Part shown: positions 60,518-64,000 of the stretch, piece after piece
How the letters are laid out: the number at the start of each line of letters is the position of its first letter
Position numbering within the stretch: the first letter of the stretch is position 1
Assembly (NCBI RefSeq): GCF_900104095.1
Contig: NZ_FNJO01000008.1
Coordinates: forward strand, 186,001 to 250,000
Direction: 5' to 3'
Source of the DNA: Ralstonia sp. 25mfcol4.1
GTDB lineage: Bacteria > Pseudomonadota > Gammaproteobacteria > Burkholderiales > Burkholderiaceae
Length of the DNA stretch: 64,000 bases
Program-made: the position numbers and the translations under genes
Notes under the pieces: generated by a model
What the model was told of the DNA's origin: nothing
Seen by the model: only the letters and a program-made list of their open reading frames with translations
Databases searched by the model: none

Positions 60518-61264
60518 TCAGAACAGTTCGCCGGGCCCGCCGGGTTCGCCTTCCTTCGGCCAGGCGGAACGGAACGCATGCGGATGCATGACGATGCCGG
60601 CCGCCTCGATCTGCGCGGCCGACAGCACCAGATGTCTGGCCAGCCAGTCATGCAGGCTGCGCAGAAAACGTATGCGGTCCTCGCGATTGGCGCTGGCCGT
60701 CAGCCATTCCAGCTTGGTGTGCGCGGTGTAGACATCGAGCAGGTTCAGCGCCTTGAGCTTGGGCGGCGTGGCGGCGCTGCGCTCGATCGCCAGCACGCGC
60801 TGTACCTGGGCATGCGACAGCGGCCGGCCGACCAGGATCTGCTGGTACAGGTCTTCCAGCGCGGGAAACCGCACGGTCGGCTGCACGCGCGGCACGCCGG
60901 CCACCTTTTCCATCCGTAGCACCACATACCGCGTGGCGAAATTGCGGCGCTGCAGTTCCAGTTCGGCAGCCGTAGGCTTGCGGTGCGGCAGATCGGCAAA
61001 CCCGGCGTCCACGCGCTTGACGGCGTCGCGTTCGGTGTAGTCGGGCACCTGGTCGAGCATGCCGGGCACGGCCAGCGCGGCGCGCGCGCACTCCAGACCA
61101 AACGGGTATTCATGGCCATCGGGGCCGCGCAGGATCCAGGCATGGCCTTCCGGAAAGCCATGGTGCCGGCCACCCAGGGCACTGCGCGCGTGGCAGCGGG
61201 TGGCGGACGGATCGACAAAATCCTTGCGAACGGGAATCCAGCTCCCGGGCAGAGGTGGGGTCAT
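60518..61264 (-). CDS. Hypothetical protein next to T6SS genes
   Basis: A 248-residue protein that I do not recognise. It has no signal peptide and no membrane helix. The first 60 residues contain several histidines and two cysteines (ATRCHARSALGGRHHGFPEGH; GLECARA), read as a possible small metal site; the rest looks helical, ending with LHDWLARHLVLSAAQIEAAG. It lies 54 bases downstream of tssJ in the same direction and is probably expressed with the type VI genes, so a role as accessory or effector-related protein is possible but unsupported. Confidence 0.6.
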   Translation of the reverse strand: MTPPLPGSWIPVRKDFVDPSATRCHARSALGGRHHGFPEGHAWILRGPDGHEYPFGLECARAALAVPGMLDQVPDYTERDAVKRVDAGFADLPHRKPTAAELELQRRNFATRYVVLRMEKVAGVPRVQPTVRFPALEDLYQQILVGRPLSHAQVQRVLAIERSAATPPKLKALNLLDVYTAHTKLEWLTASANREDRIRFLRSLHDWLARHLVLSAAQIEAAGIVMHPHAFRSAWPKEGEPGGPGELF

Positions 61265-61318
61265 GAGACAGTGCAGGTGGGGAAATCGGCCGCCATTGTC
61301 CCACTGTTTCGGCGGCTG

Positions 61319-61825
61319 CTAAGTCATTTCGAGCGTATTGCCACGCACCTCGATCCTGACCGGATCGCTTTTCTTCCATTGTTTTCTCGGGATGACGAGT
61401 TTCCACACCGCATCGCCGCCGGGGTCCCGGAAGAACGCCACCACGCCAACGTATTCGCTGCCGTCCTTCATCGGCTCGCTGATGCTGGCGGCGGCGCCCG
61501 GCCGCAGCACGACATCGCCCGTGGCCAGCACATCCGGCTTCAGCCATTCCACGTCATTGGCCTGCAATTGCTCGTAGCTCGATTGCTCGAACCGCTGCGC
61601 GTCCTTGAGCTGATAGAACCGCACGACCGTCGACAGCGACTTGCCGGCGGCATCGGGATTCAAGGATGACCGGCCGGCGAAGTCGATGTTCATGGTCTTC
61701 ACCTGGCTCGTAAACGCCCATTTCGCGGCGTCGACGGTACCGTCCTTGACCGCCTGCCCCACTCCGCATCCCACCAGCCCGGCGCTGGCCAGCGCGACCA
61801 TTGCACTGCGCTTCAGACATCGCAT
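61319..61825 (-). CDS. tssJ: Type VI secretion lipoprotein TssJ
   Basis: TssJ is the outer-membrane lipoprotein that, with TssL and TssM, anchors the type VI secretion apparatus. The lipobox LVGC puts the lipidated cysteine at residue 20. The mature part has the TssJ beta-sandwich features VVRFYQLKDAQRFEQSSYEQ (the TssM-contacting region) and the C-terminal WKLVIPRKQWKKSDPVRIEV. AGGAGG before the ATG at 61825 fixes the start; length 168. It is 52 bases downstream of tssG. Confidence 0.93.
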   Translation of the reverse strand: MRCLKRSAMVALASAGLVGCGVGQAVKDGTVDAAKWAFTSQVKTMNIDFAGRSSLNPDAAGKSLSTVVRFYQLKDAQRFEQSSYEQLQANDVEWLKPDVLATGDVVLRPGAAASISEPMKDGSEYVGVVAFFRDPGGDAVWKLVIPRKQWKKSDPVRIEVRGNTLEMT

Positions 61826-61877
61826 CGTGCCCTGCCTCCTATCCCATACGTTAAGAAACTGCTTGCGCGGGGCGCAT

Positions 61878-62939
61878 TCAGTGGCGCGGCGTTCGGTGGC
61901 CCGTCCACGTTCCAAGCTGCACGCGAGTCAGTCCGCGTGCAGCCGTAGCGAACCGCTGCGCGTCTTCGACGGGCTGGATCTGCAGCGAGTAGCCCAGCCT
62001 CGCATCCCCGGCATTGAGCCGGGGCGCGGGCATCAGGGCGGGCCGCACGTGCATCTCCAGGCACGCCTGGACCTCATATCCAAGATAGAAGCCCAGCAGC
62101 GCCAGCACGGCGCGATGCATCGAACGGCCCGGCAGCAGCCCGAGCACCGCCTCGCTGGTCAACGGCACCAGCACGACGCGGACGGTATTGGTCCGATCCA
62201 CGAAGCCACGCCCCAGCACGCAGTGGTCGCCCAACGGCTGGACGCCCTGCATGGCCTGGTCGCGCTGGTCATCGAGGCGGACCCACACCGGGTGAAACTC
62301 CTCCACCGTGATAGAGGCGTCCGGCACGGCGTGCCGCAATACGCCGGCCAGCCCCTCGGCCGTGCGGGTCCGCTGGCTGGCGAGGCCCAGCATCGACAGC
62401 AGCTTTGGCGTTTCTACGATTCGTCGCACCTCCGGTTCGCCGATGCCCAGGCCCACCAGGCTCAACAGACACTGCGAAATCTTGTCGCGCCCCTCGCGCC
62501 GGAAGCCAACCGGATACCGATACTTGCTTGCCACACGGTAGAACTGCGTGACCATCCGGTGATGGAACAGGTCCAGAAACGCGGCCAGCGGCTCGGCTCC
62601 ATCCCGACGCTGCGCGATCTCATCGACGAAATACGAGGGCATGAACGCATCCACGCCATATAGCCCGATAAATGTCGTTCGCACGGTGGGTACGTCACCC
62701 AGGCCGCCGGCATCCTGCTCGACCGCCGCCATCTCGCGCCCAGGAAAGCCAAGCTGTGCCGCAGACCGGAACCGCACCGGGTCGTCGGCAAGCCGGTTCG
62801 TGGAGCCCAAAGGCGGATGATCGGGAGCCGCCAGGTCGATCAGCTCGCAAAAGCGTAGAAAATTCATCCGGGGCGCATTGGCCAGCAACGCGGCCAGCAG
62901 CTTTCCACCCGCCTTCGCGCGGTATTCGACTTGCCTCAA
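61878..62939 (-). CDS. tssG: Type VI secretion baseplate protein TssG
   Basis: TssG, with TssF, forms the wedge of the T6SS baseplate. The N-terminal region KLLAALLANAPRMNFLRFCELID and the middle LFHHRMVTQFYRVASKYRYP are family features, and the C-terminal part ends in a beta-rich segment. I placed the start at a TTG (62939) whose last two bases are shared with the tssF stop (TTGA) and which has AAGGAG 7 bases upstream; translation is thus coupled to tssF. An open frame continues 11 codons upstream without a ribosome site. The product is 353 residues. Confidence 0.93.
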   Translation of the reverse strand: MRQVEYRAKAGGKLLAALLANAPRMNFLRFCELIDLAAPDHPPLGSTNRLADDPVRFRSAAQLGFPGREMAAVEQDAGGLGDVPTVRTTFIGLYGVDAFMPSYFVDEIAQRRDGAEPLAAFLDLFHHRMVTQFYRVASKYRYPVGFRREGRDKISQCLLSLVGLGIGEPEVRRIVETPKLLSMLGLASQRTRTAEGLAGVLRHAVPDASITVEEFHPVWVRLDDQRDQAMQGVQPLGDHCVLGRGFVDRTNTVRVVLVPLTSEAVLGLLPGRSMHRAVLALLGFYLGYEVQACLEMHVRPALMPAPRLNAGDARLGYSLQIQPVEDAQRFATAARGLTRVQLGTWTGHRTPRH

Positions 62940-64000
62940 AATGGCGCTCCTTCGGCCTTGCCATCTGGCCAAACCAGGCGTGCACCATCCGGCTGGGCGA
63001 CGATGACCAGGCGCGTATACAGGTTTAGCGTGGCATAGAGCGACAGGAACGCATTCAGCATGTCGCCAAACAGCGCCAGATCGCCATCGCCTGCAAAGCG
63101 GGTCCGGTCAACTGTGACGGCGATTTCGACGCCACGCAGCAATCCGCCCTTGACCAGCTTGCGCAGCGGCCGGTGATGCACCGCGGTGATCGCGCCGATC
63201 CGGCGCCGGTTCATTTCGCCATCCGTCCAGTCATAGAGCGCCAGCGACCCGCGCAGCATCTCGGCATCGAGCAGCGACAGGTAGTTCGGCGCCAGATGCG
63301 ACAGCACGCGCCAGTGGAACCTGTCGCGCGTCGGCGGATAGACTGGCAAGGTGGGGGCGGTCAGGTTCCGGACGGCGCTTACGTGCGCGAAGCCGCTGCG
63401 CATGCGCCGGATGCCGGCCTGCCCAAGCGCCTTGCGCGGCAACATGCCATTGGTGCCCGTCACCGACAGCGACAGCGTCTCCTCGGGCAGGCTGTCGTGC
63501 TGCTCCCACGCATGACCGCCCAGCACGAGCCACGTATCGAAGCGGCCCGATGGCCCGCGTCGCACGCGGGTGTGGAAGTACCGTTCCGGCATCTCGTGGC
63601 GCAACATGCCGCCGCGATGACGGAACGCTGCGAACGGCGCATACTCGAATCGCTCGCCAGTCGCCGCCTCGAAGCCCCGCACGGTGTCCACCGAATAGAC
63701 TTCGACATGCCAGCCGTGCCGTTCGGTGGCCCGCACACGATATTCGGATTCCCGGTGCGTCACGGAAACGGGGTCCGCCTCCAGTTCGAACAGGTTGATA
63801 ACCGGCGTGCAGTACAGCCGGAAGTTGTCTGCCGATACCCGCAGGTCGGCAGGTAACGCCCTTTCCAGAACGACCTCCACATCGAAGTGGTCGGCGCTGG
63901 GCGGGATCGCCTTCATGTCCAGGCCGATCAGTTCCACGAACATGAACTTCTCCGGAAACGTGAAGTACTCCAGCAGCAACTGGTAGCCGCCGAACGCATT
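62936..64000 (-). CDS. tssF: Type VI secretion baseplate protein TssF, 5' part outside window
   Basis: TssF is the main wedge component of the T6SS baseplate. The visible 354 residues are the C-terminal part, entered in frame at the right edge (NAFGGYQLLLEYFTFPEKFMF), with SVTHRESEYRVRATERHG, YFHTRVRRGPSGRFDTWLVL and the late GVEIAVTVDRTRFAGDGDLA, all typical of TssF. Family members are about 590-630 residues, so some 240-270 N-terminal residues lie right of the window. The stop overlaps the tssG start. Confidence 0.95.
   Translation of the reverse strand, partial: NAFGGYQLLLEYFTFPEKFMFVELIGLDMKAIPPSADHFDVEVVLERALPADLRVSADNFRLYCTPVINLFELEADPVSVTHRESEYRVRATERHGWHVEVYSVDTVRGFEAATGERFEYAPFAAFRHRGGMLRHEMPERYFHTRVRRGPSGRFDTWLVLGGHAWEQHDSLPEETLSLSVTGTNGMLPRKALGQAGIRRMRSGFAHVSAVRNLTAPTLPVYPPTRDRFHWRVLSHLAPNYLSLLDAEMLRGSLALYDWTDGEMNRRRIGAITAVHHRPLRKLVKGGLLRGVEIAVTVDRTRFAGDGDLALFGDMLNAFLSLYATLNLYTRLVIVAQPDGARLVWPDGKAEGAPF

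Overview
The window looks like a chromosomal segment of a high-GC betaproteobacterium of the Burkholderiaceae, most like Cupriavidus or Ralstonia. The evidence is the gene order (ppsA/ppsR next to a complete rpsB-tsf-pyrH-frr-uppS-cdsA-dxr-rseP-bamA-skp-lpxD-fabZ-lpxA-lpxB-rnhB block, then map-glnD-rluB, def-ligA-zipA-smc and dapC-dapD-dapE-prmB), strong third-position GC bias, and protein sequences typical of that family. This assignment is inference from reading; no database was searched. I see no tRNA or rRNA gene, no insertion sequence, no prophage and no CRISPR array.

Layout. 1-3.3 kb: PEP synthase (cut by the left edge) and divergent ppsR, separated by an intergenic region with nested dyad symmetry; then a membrane-anchored heptad-repeat protein. 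3.3-19.3 kb: one long minus-strand superoperon for translation, isoprenoid, phospholipid, outer-membrane and lipid A synthesis. 19.6-25 kb: map, glnD and rluB on the plus strand; rluB carries an exact 23 x 33-bp in-frame tandem repeat. 25.1-27.6 kb: an XRE-family regulator divergent from a drug-efflux-type MFS pump, with operator-like repeats between them. 27.6-35.3 kb: minus-strand smc-zipA-ligA-def. 35.7-37.6 kb: a ferritin-like diiron protein and a small, lower-GC two-gene cassette of unknown function. 37.8-42.9 kb: the diaminopimelate/lysine operon ending in prmB. 43.1-43.7 kb: an RcnB-like periplasmic protein.

44-55.4 kb is an acid-sugar catabolic operon. It holds a FadR-type GntR regulator with a clear TGGTCA-N7-TGACCA operator at its own promoter, an idonate/sorbitol-type Zn dehydrogenase, a three-part TRAP transporter, two enolase-superfamily dehydratase candidates (a mandelate-racemase-type enzyme and a ManD-type mannonate dehydratase with every expected catalytic residue), an SDR, a UxaA/GarD-type dehydratase and a UxuB/mannitol-dehydrogenase-type reductase. 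The logic is uptake of a hexonate or hexuronate, redox interconversion and dehydration towards a 2-keto-3-deoxy acid; no KDG kinase or aldolase lies in the window, so that step must be encoded elsewhere. A hairpin closes this unit. It is followed by an MHS-type transporter, a metal-dependent amidohydrolase and a LysR regulator.

59.3-64 kb, minus strand: an M14/DUF2817-type peptidase, an unrecognised protein, and the type VI secretion genes tssJ, tssG and tssF (tssF cut by the right edge). A recurrent CCCTCTCCC...GGGAGAGGG palindrome family is scattered through several intergenic gaps. The items most worth following up are the ppsA/ppsR dyad, the rluB repeat, the low-GC cassette at 36.6-37.6 kb and the undefined substrate of the acid-sugar operon.
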